Assembly: GCF_900129585.1 (NCBI RefSeq)
Contig: NZ_FQWF01000001.1
Location: forward strand, 1-64,000
Direction: 5' to 3'
Source: Flavobacterium micromati
GTDB lineage: Bacteria; Bacteroidota; Bacteroidia; Flavobacteriales; Flavobacteriaceae
Length of the DNA: 64,000 bases
Below, piece by piece: positions 17,563 to 27,693 of this stretch; the first letter of the stretch is position 1, and each line of letters opens with the position of its first letter. The notes beneath the pieces are model-generated. The model did not search any database and was not told where the DNA came from. It was given only the letters and a program-made list of their open reading frames with translations. A program made the position numbers and the translations under genes.

Positions 17563-19095
17563 ATGAAAAAACTCCGCTTAATCCTTGGTGATCAGCTAAA
17601 TTTGACACATTCTTGGTTTCAAGAATGCGATGAAAATACCATTTATGTTTTAGCAGAAATGCGTCAGGAAACTGATTATGTAAAACATCATATCCAGAAA
17701 GTTGTGGCGTTTTTTCAATCGATGCGCAATTTTTACACAACCATAAAAGGTCAAGGACATCAGGCTATTTATTTTCAAATTACGGATGTCAAAAATCCTC
17801 AAGACTTAGAAAAACTCATTCTACTTTGCATCAAAAAATACTCCGCTGAAAAATTCGAATACCAGCTGCCAGATGAGTACCGCTTAGACGAGCAATTAAA
17901 AACTATTTGTTCCAATTTAAAAATTGAATCTGAAGCTTTTGATTCTGAGCATTTTTTTACGACTCGCAATGAGCTTTCTGATTTTTATGAAGGAAAGAAG
18001 TTGCTGTTGATGGAAAATTTTTATCGCAACATGCGAAAAAAACATCATATCTTGATGAATGGCTCAATTCCTGTGGGCAAGCAGTGGAATTTTGATGCTA
18101 GTAATCGCAAGAAATACAAAGGCGAAGTTCCTATTCCAGCAGAAAAAAATTTTCATGCAAACGTGTCAGAACTTGTTACGCAAATCAAAGAAGCTGGTAT
18201 TAAAACTTTCGGGAATATTGATGAAAATAATTTTAGTTGGCCCACATCGAGAGAACAATCTCTTGTTGTTTTAGATTATTTCTGTAGCCATTTGTTGAAG
18301 CACTTTGGCGATTATGAAGATGCGATGCACACTGATGAAAAATTTCTTTTTCATTCCCGCTTGTCTTTTGCAATGAATAGTAAAATGCTTTCGCCAAAAG
18401 AAGTCATTGAAACCGTTGTTTCTTTTTATCATGCCAATGAAACTTACATTTCTATTTCACAAGTTGAAGGATTTGTGAGACAAATTTTAGGGTGGCGAGA
18501 ATATATTAGAGGAATTTACTGGAAAGAAATGCCAAATTATTCCCAGATGAACGTTTTGAATAACACAAATAAACTGCCTGATTTTTTCTGGACAGGAAAA
18601 ACTAAAATGAATTGCATGAGTCACGCCATCAATCAAAGTTTAGATGAAGCTTATGCCCATCACATTCAACGACTCATGGTAATTGGAAATTTTGCTTTGC
18701 TTACTCAAATACATCCTGATGAAGTAGATGCATGGTATTTAGGAGTTTATATCGATGCGATTGAATGGGTTGAAATGCCTAACACTCGAGGAATGTCACA
18801 ATATGCAGATGGAGGTATTATTGCTACAAAGCCTTATGTATCTTCGGGCAGTTACATCAACAAAATGAGCAATAACTGCGCTAAATGTCATTACAATGTA
18901 AAGGAAAAATTTGGAGACAAGGCATGTCCTTTTAACACATTATACTGGAATTTTCTGGATGAAAAAAAGGAGTATTTTAAAGGAAATCAAAGAATGGCAA
19001 TGATGTTGAATCTTTTAAACAAAATCAATCCAGAGGAATTGTATAAAATAAAAGTAAAGGCAAATGAGATAATTGATAATATGGATTCCTATTAA
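17563..19095 (+). CDS. FeS-type cryptochrome/(6-4) photolyase-related protein
   Basis: A 510-residue member of the FeS bacterial cryptochrome/photolyase clade (PhrB/CryB-like). The N-terminal alpha/beta domain begins LRLILGDQLNLTHSWF. The helical FAD domain contains FLFHSRLSFAMNSKML and QVEGFVRQILGWREYIRG. Four cysteines that would hold the [4Fe-4S] cluster are present: CMSHAINQS and the C-terminal CAKCHYNVKEKFGDKACPFN. Known members repair (6-4) photoproducts or act as photoreceptors. It overlaps an operon with a flavin reductase and ends at a strong terminator. Confidence 0.93.
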   Translation: MKKLRLILGDQLNLTHSWFQECDENTIYVLAEMRQETDYVKHHIQKVVAFFQSMRNFYTTIKGQGHQAIYFQITDVKNPQDLEKLILLCIKKYSAEKFEYQLPDEYRLDEQLKTICSNLKIESEAFDSEHFFTTRNELSDFYEGKKLLLMENFYRNMRKKHHILMNGSIPVGKQWNFDASNRKKYKGEVPIPAEKNFHANVSELVTQIKEAGIKTFGNIDENNFSWPTSREQSLVVLDYFCSHLLKHFGDYEDAMHTDEKFLFHSRLSFAMNSKMLSPKEVIETVVSFYHANETYISISQVEGFVRQILGWREYIRGIYWKEMPNYSQMNVLNNTNKLPDFFWTGKTKMNCMSHAINQSLDEAYAHHIQRLMVIGNFALLTQIHPDEVDAWYLGVYIDAIEWVEMPNTRGMSQYADGGIIATKPYVSSGSYINKMSNNCAKCHYNVKEKFGDKACPFNTLYWNFLDEKKEYFKGNQRMAMMLNLLNKINPEELYKIKVKANEIIDNMDSY

Positions 19096-19103
19096 CAAAA
19101 AAA

Positions 19104-19138
19104 AGAGTGTTTAAATTCATAACGAATTTAAACACTCT
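19104..19138 (+). terminator. Terminator after the photolyase gene
   Basis: A perfect 15-bp stem (AGAGTGTTTAAATTC and its complement) with a 5-nt loop follows the photolyase stop by 9 nt. It has A-rich and T-rich flanks and can also serve the convergent gene at 19160. Confidence 0.85.
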
Positions 19139-19159
19139 ATAATTTTTAAAAAGACAAAT

Positions 19160-19591
19160 TTAATCTTTTTTCTGCGCGTCTAATATAGCTCCTGTACCCG
19201 CACCTACTCCGGCACCAGCAACACCACCAATAATTGCACCTTGTACTTTTTTCTTGCTAATTATAGCTCCAGTCGCAGCACCAACACCTGCACCTATAAC
19301 AGCGCCTTTAGCTGTATTGCTCCATCCTTTCTTTTTTGTAGTGGTACTTGTTGTAGTAGTTGTTGATCTTGGAGCTTGTTGATTAACAACAATAACTTCC
19401 TTTTTAGTTTCAACTTTCGCCTCTTCAATTTTGACCATTTCTTGTTGCATAGAATCAATGACTCTTTGTTTTTCAATAACCACGTTCATTGAATCTACAG
19501 TAGCTTTTTTTGCTGCTTGCACATCCATTTTTCCTTGATTTTGACACGATATCATTACTAATGACAATAGAAAAAAATATACTAATTTCAT
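19160..19591 (-). CDS. Glycine-zipper lipoprotein
   Basis: A 143-residue protein with a lipoprotein signal (MKLVYFFLLSLVMISC). A coiled, charged middle region (about 25-70) and a short Thr/Ser-rich linker (about 77-85) follow. The C-terminal domain (about 93-140) has two glycine-zipper helices (GAVIGAGVGAATGAII, GAIIGGVAGAGVGAGTGAIL) of YMGG/17-kDa-antigen type. Such domains insert in or pack against membranes. Function is otherwise unknown. Single gene. Confidence 0.8.
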   Translation of the reverse strand: MKLVYFFLLSLVMISCQNQGKMDVQAAKKATVDSMNVVIEKQRVIDSMQQEMVKIEEAKVETKKEVIVVNQQAPRSTTTTTSTTTKKKGWSNTAKGAVIGAGVGAATGAIISKKKVQGAIIGGVAGAGVGAGTGAILDAQKKD

Positions 19592-19678
19592 AATTTATTG
19601 AATTTGTTTTTAAATCGCAAAGTACGGCTTAATATTGTAAACTAGTGTTACACAATTAGCATTAATATTTACAAAGCG

Positions 19679-20965
19679 TTAAACACTAATTTTACTCATA
19701 ATTCCCGCTTTCAATATTTGACCGAAATTATACATGTCCTCGTAAGATGTGTACAATGGAGCGGGCGCTAAGCGAATAACATTTGGTTCGCGCCAATCTG
19801 TAATTACACCATTTTTCATTAAATAATCAAACAAGCTTCTACCTTCGCCATGAAGCAAAACAGATAATTGGGAAGCTCTATCGGTGGGATTTGCTGGCGT
19901 AATAATTTCAAATGTACTATCTGTTTCTTTATCTATTTCGTGCAAAATGAATTCTAAATAAGAAGTTATTGAATCTCGTTTTTGCATTAAGGCGTCCATT
20001 CCTATTTCATCAAACATTTCAACTGAAGCTAAGTAAGGCGCTAAAGAAAGAATTGGTATATTGCTTATTTGCCAACCGTCGGCTCCATGAACCGGATCAA
20101 AAGTTTGTTCCATCTTGAAACGGCGTTCTTTATTGTGCCCCCACCATCCGGCAAATCGTGGTAACGTTGCGTCATTGTGATGTTTTTCATGAATAAAACA
20201 ACCTGATGCGTTTCCAGGTCCTGAATTCATGTATTTATAACTGCACCAAGAAGCAAAATCTACGTTCCAATCGTGTAATTGTAATTTCACATTTCCTGCA
20301 GCATGTGCTAAGTCCCACCCAACACAAGCTCCTACTTTGTGACCTGCAGCAGTTATTGTTTTCATGTCAAACACTTGTCCTGTGTAATAATTTACACCAC
20401 CAATTAAAACTAGAGCGAGTTCTTCACCTACTTCTTCAATTTTTGCTAAAACATCTTCTAAACGAATGTTGTGTTCGCCATCGCGTCGCTTAATTTCTAC
20501 AATTGCATCTTCCCGTTTGTAACCGTGAAAATCAACTTGACTCTGAAACATATATTGATCTGATGGAAAAGCTTTTTCTTCACAAATAATTTTATATCTT
20601 TTTTTTGTTGGACGATAAAAAGAAACCATTAATAAATGAAGATTAACTGTAAGCGTATTCATTACTGTAACTTCACTTGGCAGAGCGCCAACAATTTTAC
20701 TTAACGGTTCTGCAAAACGTTCATGGTAATCCCACCACGGTTTTTTAGCATAAAAATGTCCTTCAACAGCAAGATTTGCCCAATCATCCATTACCTCATC
20801 AACATACTTTTTAGTTCTTTTCGGCTGCAAACCGAGAGAATTTCCAGTGAAATAAATGACTTTTTTATCATTAACCTGAGGAAAAATAAATTCTTCTTGG
20901 TATTTATGTAGTATATCATTTGCATCAAGTTGCTGCGCAAATTCAAGTGTGTTTTTAAAATTCAT
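19679..20965 (-). CDS. kynU: Kynureninase
   Basis: A PLP-dependent hydrolase that cleaves kynurenine or 3-hydroxykynurenine to anthranilate or 3-hydroxyanthranilate plus alanine. About 428 residues from the chosen ATG; the upstream ATG at 21013 adds 16 hydrophobic residues not usual in the family. Visible motifs are YFTGNSLGLQPKRT, the aspartate of GWDLAHAAGN, and CSYKYMNSGPG with the lysine that would bind PLP. The pathway partner kmo lies about 5.4 kb away on the same strand. Confidence 0.93.
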   Translation of the reverse strand: MNFKNTLEFAQQLDANDILHKYQEEFIFPQVNDKKVIYFTGNSLGLQPKRTKKYVDEVMDDWANLAVEGHFYAKKPWWDYHERFAEPLSKIVGALPSEVTVMNTLTVNLHLLMVSFYRPTKKRYKIICEEKAFPSDQYMFQSQVDFHGYKREDAIVEIKRRDGEHNIRLEDVLAKIEEVGEELALVLIGGVNYYTGQVFDMKTITAAGHKVGACVGWDLAHAAGNVKLQLHDWNVDFASWCSYKYMNSGPGNASGCFIHEKHHNDATLPRFAGWWGHNKERRFKMEQTFDPVHGADGWQISNIPILSLAPYLASVEMFDEIGMDALMQKRDSITSYLEFILHEIDKETDSTFEIITPANPTDRASQLSVLLHGEGRSLFDYLMKNGVITDWREPNVIRLAPAPLYTSYEDMYNFGQILKAGIMSKISV

Positions 20966-21120
20966 AATTAATAAATTGAATGGTAAAAATACTAAAAAAA
21001 GAAAATAGAGCACAGATATTGGATTGAAGATTATGATTTAATTTCAGTTAGCGGACACTTTAAACTAGATTCATGGTCTAATAATTGATTACATTTGTTC
21101 AACTATCAACATATTTAACT

Positions 21121-21855
21121 ATGCTTAAAAACAGTTTAAACGTAATTATAATTGCTATTGCCATTGTAATTTCTTCGTATTTATTTTCAAATGCTTTTCA
21201 AAATCGGAATAAAAGCAGTGACAATATCAGCGTTACTGGTTCTGGGAAAAAAGACTTTGTATCCGATTTAATTGTTTGGAGCGGCTCTTTCTCTAAAAAA
21301 AGCATGACTTTAAAAGAGGCATACTCTGAATTAGATTCTGATAGGGCAAAAATTAAAAGCTATATGTCAAGTAAAGGAATTGCTGCTAATGAAATGGTTT
21401 TCTCTGCTGTAAATTTTAATAAAGAGTTTGAAACTAGTTATTATGAAAATGGGACAATGAGACAGCAGACATTCACTGGATTTACTTTGACCCAAAGCGT
21501 AAATATACAGTCTAAAGAAGTAGATAAAATTGAAGAAATATCGAGACAATCCAGCGAATTGATCAATTCAGGAGTTGAATTTTACTCCTCACCTCCAGAA
21601 TATTATTATACGAAACTAGCCGAATTAAAAATACAAATGATTGCTGAAGCCACAAAAGATGCTAGCTCCAGAGCCAAAAGTATTGCTGAAAATGCAAATG
21701 CTAGTTTGGGAAATCTTAAAAAATCGGATATGGGTGTTTTCCAAATTACAGGTCAAAACTCCTCGGAAGATTTTTCTTATGGGGGCTCTTTTAATACACA
21801 ATCAAAAAACAAAACAGCTCATATTACAGTGAGACTTGCGTATCAGGTTGATTAA
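21121..21855 (+). CDS. SIMPL-domain (DUF541) exported protein
   Basis: A protein of about 244 residues with an N-terminal membrane anchor or signal (NVIIIAIAIVISSYLFSNAF). SVTGSGKKDFVSDLIVWSGSF opens the SIMPL/DUF541 domain, which continues to the C-terminal TAHITVRLAYQVD. The family is periplasmic or membrane-anchored and of unclear function. The ATG at 21121 is preferred to the upstream TTG at 21085. Confidence 0.82.
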   Translation: MLKNSLNVIIIAIAIVISSYLFSNAFQNRNKSSDNISVTGSGKKDFVSDLIVWSGSFSKKSMTLKEAYSELDSDRAKIKSYMSSKGIAANEMVFSAVNFNKEFETSYYENGTMRQQTFTGFTLTQSVNIQSKEVDKIEEISRQSSELINSGVEFYSSPPEYYYTKLAELKIQMIAEATKDASSRAKSIAENANASLGNLKKSDMGVFQITGQNSSEDFSYGGSFNTQSKNKTAHITVRLAYQVD

Positions 21856-21883
21856 AGAATTTTGATTTTAGTTAAAGCAAAAA

Positions 21884-21914
21884 AAAATCTCGCCATTACT
21901 GACGAGATTTTTTT
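21884..21914. terminator. Bidirectional terminator between SIMPL gene and queA
   Basis: Stem AAAAAAATCTCG/CGAGATTTTTTT with a short loop lies between convergent genes; it has a T-run on both strands. Confidence 0.85.
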
Positions 21915-21934
21915 GTTTCTAAAAAGATTTCAGA

Positions 21935-22984
21935 TTATATGATTAACATAGCATCACCGTATGAATAAAATTTATATTTTTCTTCGATTGCTTCAGCGTA
22001 AGCTCTTTTCATTAAATCATGACCACAAAATGCAGAAACCATCATTAACAATGTTGATTTTGGTGTATGAAAATTTGTAATCATGCAGGTTGGAATTGCA
22101 AAATCATGCGGAGGAAATACAAATTTATTAGTCCATCCGTCAAAAGGGTTTAACGTATTTTGAGAAGAAACTGAGCTTTCAACAGCACGCATTGAAGTTG
22201 TTCCTACAGTACAAATACGTTTCTTTTTGGCTTTAGCCTGATTTACAATGTCACACGCTTCTTGCGTTATTTTTAATTCCTCAGAATCCATTTTGTGTTT
22301 CGATAAATCCTCAACTTCCACTGGATTAAAAGTTCCTAACCCTACGTGAAGTGTTACTTCGGCAAAATTAATTCCTTTAATTTCTAATTTTTTCAACAAA
22401 TGCTTCGAAAAGTGTAATCCTGCTGTTGGTGCAGCCACAGAACCTTCTTCTTTAGCATAAATAGTTTGGTAACGTTCCGCATCTTCTGGAGTTACATCTC
22501 TAGAAATGTATTTTGGGATTGGAGTTTCTCCAAGTTCCGTTAATTTATTTCTAAATTCTTCATACGAGCCATCATAAAGAAAACGCAATGTTCGTCCACG
22601 AGAAGTTGTATTATCAATGACCTCAGCGACTAAGGAATCATCATCGCCAAAATACAATTTGTTTCCAATTCTAATTTTACGTGCTGGGTCAACTAGCACA
22701 TCCCAAAGTCTTTGTTCAGAATTCAGTTCTCTTAACAAGAAAACTTCGATTCTTGCTCCTGTTTTTTCTTTATTACCGTATAAGCGCGCTGGAAAAACTT
22801 TAGTATTATTTAGAATTAAAACATCTCCTTCGTCAAAATAATCGATAACGTCTTTAAACAATTTATGTTCAATAGTTTGTTTCTTACGATCAATAACCAT
22901 TAAACGAGCTTCGTCTCTATTTTCAGCAGGATATTCTGCAAGTAGTTCTTTGGGTAAATCGAATTGAAAATGTGATAATTTCAT
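21935..22984 (-). CDS. queA: S-adenosylmethionine:tRNA ribosyltransferase-isomerase
   Basis: A 349-residue enzyme that transfers the ribosyl part of SAM to preQ1 in tRNA, making epoxyqueuosine. Signature segments are [21 protein letters not shown] at the start, [43 protein letters not shown] and [16 protein letters not shown]. Length and motif order are normal. Together with queE near 3.4 kb this shows a queuosine pathway. Confidence 0.97.
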   Translation of the reverse strand: MKLSHFQFDLPKELLAEYPAENRDEARLMVIDRKKQTIEHKLFKDVIDYFDEGDVLILNNTKVFPARLYGNKEKTGARIEVFLLRELNSEQRLWDVLVDPARKIRIGNKLYFGDDDSLVAEVIDNTTSRGRTLRFLYDGSYEEFRNKLTELGETPIPKYISRDVTPEDAERYQTIYAKEEGSVAAPTAGLHFSKHLLKKLEIKGINFAEVTLHVGLGTFNPVEVEDLSKHKMDSEELKITQEACDIVNQAKAKKKRICTVGTTSMRAVESSVSSQNTLNPFDGWTNKFVFPPHDFAIPTCMITNFHTPKSTLLMMVSAFCGHDLMKRAYAEAIEEKYKFYSYGDAMLII

Positions 22985-22985
22985 A

Positions 22986-23036
22986 TTAAATTTTGGATTT
23001 TAGATTTTAGATTTAGGATTTATTAGAATCCAAAAA
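22986..23036. repeat. AT-rich ATTTTAGATT-type spacer repeat
   Basis: A short run of ATTTTGGATTTTAGATTTTAGATTTAGGATT-like units upstream of queA. The same word family recurs at 29265-29350, 53712-53840 and 55998-56045. The rest of the gap to 23200 is AT-rich with nothing else visible. Confidence 0.5.
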
Positions 23037-23199
23037 TCTTTCAGCTGCAAATATACGATTGTGAGATAGGCGTTGTCAAGTGTTTTGCTGTTTATTTTCA
23101 AAAGGAGCTGATTTACTGCGCTTTTAATAAAAGGTCGTTTTTTTTTACTGTGTCATAAAGACACAAATTAATTAAAAAGTTAACTTTTGATCGCTAGTT

Positions 23200-24420
23200 T
23201 TATTCCGAAATTTCAAAACCTAGGCTTTTTAAATCCTTCCAAAAATCAGGATACGATTTAGAAACTACCTCAGCATTTTCTATGATTATTGGTACTTTTA
23301 TAGCTAATGGAGCAAAAGCCATTGCCATTCTATGATCGTTATAAGTTGCGATTTTTACATTTTGATTAATGCTATGGGAAGCGATCAATGTTAAACTATC
23401 ATCAGTCACGGTGATCGTTGCACCTAACTTTGTCAACTCGATTCTTAAGGCTTCCAGCCTGTCGGTTTCTTTTATTTTTAAAGTATGAAGTCCTGTTAAA
23501 TGGCATCCAATTCCTAATCCGAGACAAGTCATTACAATTGTTTGCGCAATATCTGGAGTGTTATTTAATTCGAAGTTTACGTCTGCTAATTGAAAATGCT
23601 GCTGTTTTGTAAGCGTGATTTTATTTTCTCCAAAATAAGTTTCCACGCCAAGTTTTTTATAAATAGCAACTAATTCTGAATCGCCTTGTAAACTATTTTC
23701 TTTATAACTAGTTAATGAAATAGTTGCTTGATCAGCCAAAGCGACCAAACTAAAAAAGTAAGAAGCGGAGCTCCAATCGGATTCCACAACCATTTCTTTA
23801 GCTTCAACTTCTTTCTTAGGAAACACAGTAATTACATTTCCATTAAAACTAGTTTGAATAGCTAAGTCATTTAGCAAAGCCAAAGTCATTTTGATATATG
23901 GAACCGAAGTGATTTCTCCTTCTAATTTCAATTCTAGTCCGTTTTCTAATTGTGGCGCAATTAATAACAAAGCTGAAATATATTGGCTACTCACATTAGC
24001 TTCAATTGCCACTTTAGAAGCTGTGATTTTTTTTCCTTCGATGCGAATTGGCGGATATCCAATCTCTTTTTCATAAGAAATTTTAGCACCCAATTGTTGT
24101 AATGCTTCTACCAAAACTTTTATTGGCCGTTCTTGCATTCTGCTCGAACCAGTCAAAACTACTTCACGTCCTTCTTGCACAGCAAAATAGGCGGTTAAAA
24201 AACGCATTGCCGTTCCTGCATGATGAATGTCAATTATTTCTTCGTTACCATTTAATGCTACTTGCATTACTTCACTATCATCAGAATTTGATGTATTTGC
24301 TAGCGTAACATTTGGAAACAATGCTTTTAATAACAGCAAGCGGTTGGTTTCGCTTTTAGAGCCAGTAATTGCAATTTCAGCTTTTAAATTTGAGTTGGAA
24401 GTTTGTAACAGTAAATCCAT
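23200..24420 (-). CDS. aroA: 3-phosphoshikimate 1-carboxyvinyltransferase
   Basis: EPSP synthase of the shikimate pathway, 406 residues. It shows the substrate-binding AITGSKSETNRLLLLKAL at the N terminus, HAGTAMRFLTAYFA (equivalent of the NAGTAMR motif), VSSQYISALLL, and KIKETDRLEALRIELTKLGA and YNDHRMAMAFAPLA in the C-terminal domain. It lacks some N-terminal length of proteobacterial forms, as is common in Bacteroidota. The aromatic operon at 28-33 kb carries other genes of the same pathway. Confidence 0.96.
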   Translation of the reverse strand: MDLLLQTSNSNLKAEIAITGSKSETNRLLLLKALFPNVTLANTSNSDDSEVMQVALNGNEEIIDIHHAGTAMRFLTAYFAVQEGREVVLTGSSRMQERPIKVLVEALQQLGAKISYEKEIGYPPIRIEGKKITASKVAIEANVSSQYISALLLIAPQLENGLELKLEGEITSVPYIKMTLALLNDLAIQTSFNGNVITVFPKKEVEAKEMVVESDWSSASYFFSLVALADQATISLTSYKENSLQGDSELVAIYKKLGVETYFGENKITLTKQQHFQLADVNFELNNTPDIAQTIVMTCLGLGIGCHLTGLHTLKIKETDRLEALRIELTKLGATITVTDDSLTLIASHSINQNVKIATYNDHRMAMAFAPLAIKVPIIIENAEVVSKSYPDFWKDLKSLGFEISE

Positions 24421-24518
24421 ATTATGGTGATGAGTTAAAATGCAAAATTAAAATTACTATAATTCAAGTTCGCAATTTAACATTCCTCGTTTGTAATTCA
24501 TAATTTATCGATGGCAAA

Positions 24519-24845
24519 TTATTTGAGTTTTTCGTTGTTTTTGTGACGATCTTTATCTCTAATTGATTTCAAATCCATCTTTTTATCAAAAGCAGCTTGA
24601 AGATCAATTCCCGTTTGATTTGCCAAACATAAAACCACAAAAACAACGTCGGCTAGCTCTTCACCAAGATCTTTGTTTTTATCGCTTTCCTTTTCAGATT
24701 GTTCTCCGTAGCGCCGGGCAATAATTCGAGCAACTTCACCTACTTCTTCAGTAAGTTGTGCCATATTTGTAAGTTCGTTAAAGTACCGAACACCGTGTTC
24801 ATTGATCCAATTATCTACGTCGAGTTGGGAGTTTTTTAGGTTCAT
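24519..24845 (-). CDS. MazG-like nucleotide pyrophosphohydrolase
   Basis: A 108-residue all-alpha NTP-PPase. LTEEVGEVARIIARRYGE carries the metal-binding ExxE motif, and DLGEELADVVFVVLCLANQTGID carries the ExxD motif. It probably hydrolyses non-canonical nucleoside triphosphates. The ATG at 24845 is preferred over a TTG six codons upstream. It is encoded just upstream of aroA on the same strand. Confidence 0.88.
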   Translation of the reverse strand: MNLKNSQLDVDNWINEHGVRYFNELTNMAQLTEEVGEVARIIARRYGEQSEKESDKNKDLGEELADVVFVVLCLANQTGIDLQAAFDKKMDLKSIRDKDRHKNNEKLK

Positions 24846-24988
24846 AGTTGTGATTTTAGACAAATATACAATGCTAGAAGTCTACTGTATTACTTTTGCA
24901 AACTATTTCGATTAAAATCCTATTTGTAAATATTTTATTTAAAAACTTTTAAATTTAAAAAATTATGGAAAGAGTAAGAATTTTAAAA

Positions 24989-25018
24989 TTGGATTTTCAT
25001 CAGTTTATTTTATCTTTG
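24989..25018 (+). promoter_or_regulatory. Promoter of the APC permease gene
   Basis: TTG at 24989 and TATCTTTG at 25011-25018, spaced by 19 nt, fit the Bacteroidota TTTG-N19-TAnnTTTG pattern, about 100 nt before the start codon. Confidence 0.6.
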
Positions 25019-25119
25019 AATATAAATAAAAACGGAAACGCAATTAATTTCTATTTATTCCCTCAACTCTAGAGCGTTACCAGTTTAAAATTTAGGTAGC
25101 CATTACCCATTATTTAGAA

Positions 25120-26862
25120 ATGACAAAAACTTCCCAAAAAAAATTAAATCAATTAGAATCTACTGCAATTTGTGGCAATGACATTAGCTCATCGTGTTTA
25201 TATGTTTCTGCTTTAACAATAGGTTTCGCAGGACAATATGCATGGATTTCATTACTCTTTGTTGGAGTAGTATTGTTTTTATTCCGAAAAATTTATGGCG
25301 AGGTAGTTGGCGCATTGCCATTAAACGGGGGTGCATATAATGTTTTACTAAACACGTCATCTAAAAGAATGGCGTCGATTGCAGCTGTACTGACAGTGCT
25401 TTCTTATATGGCAACTGCTGTTATTTCAGCATCAGAAGCCATGCATTATTTACATAATATTATTGATTCAATCTCTATTCCTATTGCAACAATTGTTGTT
25501 TTAGTATCCTTTACAGTTCTGGCTATTGTTGGAATTGGTGAATCAGCTAAAGTTGCCGTTGGTATCTTTATTTTTCACTTAATTTCTTTAATTTTACTGG
25601 TTGCAACTTCCATTTTGTTTGTTGTTTTCAATGGTTTACAAACTTTTCATCTCAACTGGGCAATCCCACTAACTACGCATAGCTTACTGTACACCTTGTT
25701 TTTGGGTTTTTCAGTTGCTATGTTAGGAATTTCCGGATTTGAAAGTTCTGCAAATTTTGTGGAAGAGCAACAAGCTGGAGTTTTCCCGAAAACATTGCGC
25801 AATATGTGGGTGATTGTTACTTTTTTTAACCCAGTTATTGCGTTATTATTAATTGCCATTATTCCTATTGCACAATTAGGAGATCATAAAGAATCATTAT
25901 TAGCTTTTTTAGGGCACACCGCAGGAGGAAATTGGCTATCATTATTGATTTCAGTTGATGCCGTTTGTGTGCTATGCGGTGCCGTTTTGACCTCATTTGT
26001 AGGCGTAACTGGATTATTGAAAAGAATGACCTTAGATCGTATTTTACCCAACTATTTTTTAAAAGAAAATAAACGCGGATCTAATCACAGAATAATAATT
26101 AGCTTTTTAATTTTATGCATTTCTGTATTATTTGTTACTAAGGGAAATTTAGTGTCGTTAGCAGGTGTCTACACTTTTTCATTTCTTGCTGTTATGGCAA
26201 TGTTTGGAATTGGAAATTTATTGCTGAAGTTTAAACGAAAAAAACTACCTCGTCCAGAAAAAGCGAAGGGACTATCTGTGATTTTAGCTATTTCGCTAAT
26301 TATCGTGGCCTTTACCGGGAACTATATTTTAAATGAGAAATCATTCTTTACTTTCTTAAAATATTTAACTCCTGCGGTAGCTTTTATTTTCATTATGCTA
26401 AACAGATTAATTATCATTGAGTTTATAATAAAAGCAATGGAATATTTTTATAATCCACTGCGGAGATTTGTTGTGACGAGTAGTCTTTTTTTAAACAAAC
26501 TTCATAATAATATTAATTCTCAAGAATTTGTTTTCTTTACAAAAGGGGATAATGTTGCTATTCTTAATAAAGTTATGCAATATGTTCAAAACAATGAAAC
26601 CACTAAAAAACTTAAAATTGTTAATGTAATTCAAGAATCAAATTCAAATCTAAAATTAAAAATAGACTTAGAAGTTTTAGATCGAGCATATCCGGAAATC
26701 CATATTGAATTTATAGAAATCGAAGGAGTTTTTGGTCCTACATTAATAACCGAATTATCCGAAAAATGGAAAATCCCAAAAAACTTTATGTTTATAGGCT
26801 CCCCAGGAGATAAATTCTCCTATCGCGTGGCTGATTTAGGTGGTGTCCGATTGATAATGTAA
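25120..26862 (+). CDS. APC-family amino-acid permease
   Basis: A 580-residue transporter with about twelve hydrophobic helices across residues 20-440. LPLNGGAYNVLLNTSSKRMA and SGFESSANFVEEQQAGVFPKTLRNMW are typical of the APC superfamily. The last 130 residues form a soluble C-terminal domain of unknown role. The substrate is not evident. It is followed 11 nt later by an MscS channel gene, so the two are likely co-transcribed from the promoter at 25011. Confidence 0.85.
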   Translation: MTKTSQKKLNQLESTAICGNDISSSCLYVSALTIGFAGQYAWISLLFVGVVLFLFRKIYGEVVGALPLNGGAYNVLLNTSSKRMASIAAVLTVLSYMATAVISASEAMHYLHNIIDSISIPIATIVVLVSFTVLAIVGIGESAKVAVGIFIFHLISLILLVATSILFVVFNGLQTFHLNWAIPLTTHSLLYTLFLGFSVAMLGISGFESSANFVEEQQAGVFPKTLRNMWVIVTFFNPVIALLLIAIIPIAQLGDHKESLLAFLGHTAGGNWLSLLISVDAVCVLCGAVLTSFVGVTGLLKRMTLDRILPNYFLKENKRGSNHRIIISFLILCISVLFVTKGNLVSLAGVYTFSFLAVMAMFGIGNLLLKFKRKKLPRPEKAKGLSVILAISLIIVAFTGNYILNEKSFFTFLKYLTPAVAFIFIMLNRLIIIEFIIKAMEYFYNPLRRFVVTSSLFLNKLHNNINSQEFVFFTKGDNVAILNKVMQYVQNNETTKKLKIVNVIQESNSNLKLKIDLEVLDRAYPEIHIEFIEIEGVFGPTLITELSEKWKIPKNFMFIGSPGDKFSYRVADLGGVRLIM

Positions 26863-26872
26863 CTAACTTATT

Positions 26873-27688
26873 ATGAAAGAAATTTTCAATTATACCATTT
26901 TTACTTTTGATGGTTTCACATTTAAAATTGCTACTTTAATTAAAATTGTTATTTTGTTTACAATAATCGCAGTAATTTTAAAACTAGTTCGCCTCAGTAT
27001 TTACAAAACTGCGAGATTTGATCAAGCTAAAAAATTCTCAATTTATACGTTGACAAAGTATGTCATTATTATTTTCTCTATTATTTATGGCTTAAATGTG
27101 ATTGGTTTCAACATCTCAGTTCTTTTAGCAGGATCTGCTGCGCTTTTAGTTGGATTTGGACTTGGAATGCAAAACTTGTTCAGCGACTACATTTCAGGAC
27201 TGATAATTTTGATAGATTCTACAATTAGAGTTGGAGACATCCTTGAAATAAATGGATTGATTTGTACTGTTGAACAAATAAACTTGCGAACTACAACCGT
27301 TTATACAAGGGAAGATACTAGTATTATTTTACCTAATACAGATTTGACCCGAAATCAGTTGATAAACTGGACACATAGCGGCACTAATGCTCGTTTTGAA
27401 GTCTCCGTTGGCGTAGATTACAGCTCCGATGTCGAGCAAGTAATTGCTATTATGCTTAGTATTACGACAAATTTTGATCAAATAAAAAAAGAGCCACAAG
27501 CATTTGTTCGATTCAAGGAATTTGGTGATTCTTCTTTAAATTTTTCAATTTTCTTTTGGTCAGACGAAATTTTTAGGATCGAAAAAATAAAGAGCGACTA
27601 CCGCATTGCGCTTTTCAAAGCTTTTAGAGAACACAATATTGGCATACCGTTTCCACAACGTGTGATTCACAATGCGAGTATTCAATAA
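26873..27688 (+). CDS. MscS-family mechanosensitive channel
   Basis: A 271-residue channel. Two or three N-terminal helices are followed by the pore-lining helix (LLAGSAALLVGFGLGMQNLFSDYISGLII) and the beta domain (IRVGDILEINGLICTVEQINLRTTTV, then IILPNTDLTRNQLINW). It opens under membrane tension to release solutes. Its link to the upstream permease suggests a shared response to osmotic or solute stress, which is inference. Confidence 0.92.
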   Translation: MKEIFNYTIFTFDGFTFKIATLIKIVILFTIIAVILKLVRLSIYKTARFDQAKKFSIYTLTKYVIIIFSIIYGLNVIGFNISVLLAGSAALLVGFGLGMQNLFSDYISGLIILIDSTIRVGDILEINGLICTVEQINLRTTTVYTREDTSIILPNTDLTRNQLINWTHSGTNARFEVSVGVDYSSDVEQVIAIMLSITTNFDQIKKEPQAFVRFKEFGDSSLNFSIFFWSDEIFRIEKIKSDYRIALFKAFREHNIGIPFPQRVIHNASIQ

Positions 27689-27693
27689 CTACT

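Noticed and set aside
24965..25072. 35-codon ORF starting MERVRILKL
   Set aside because: It overlaps the promoter boxes of the APC permease gene and has no coding support.
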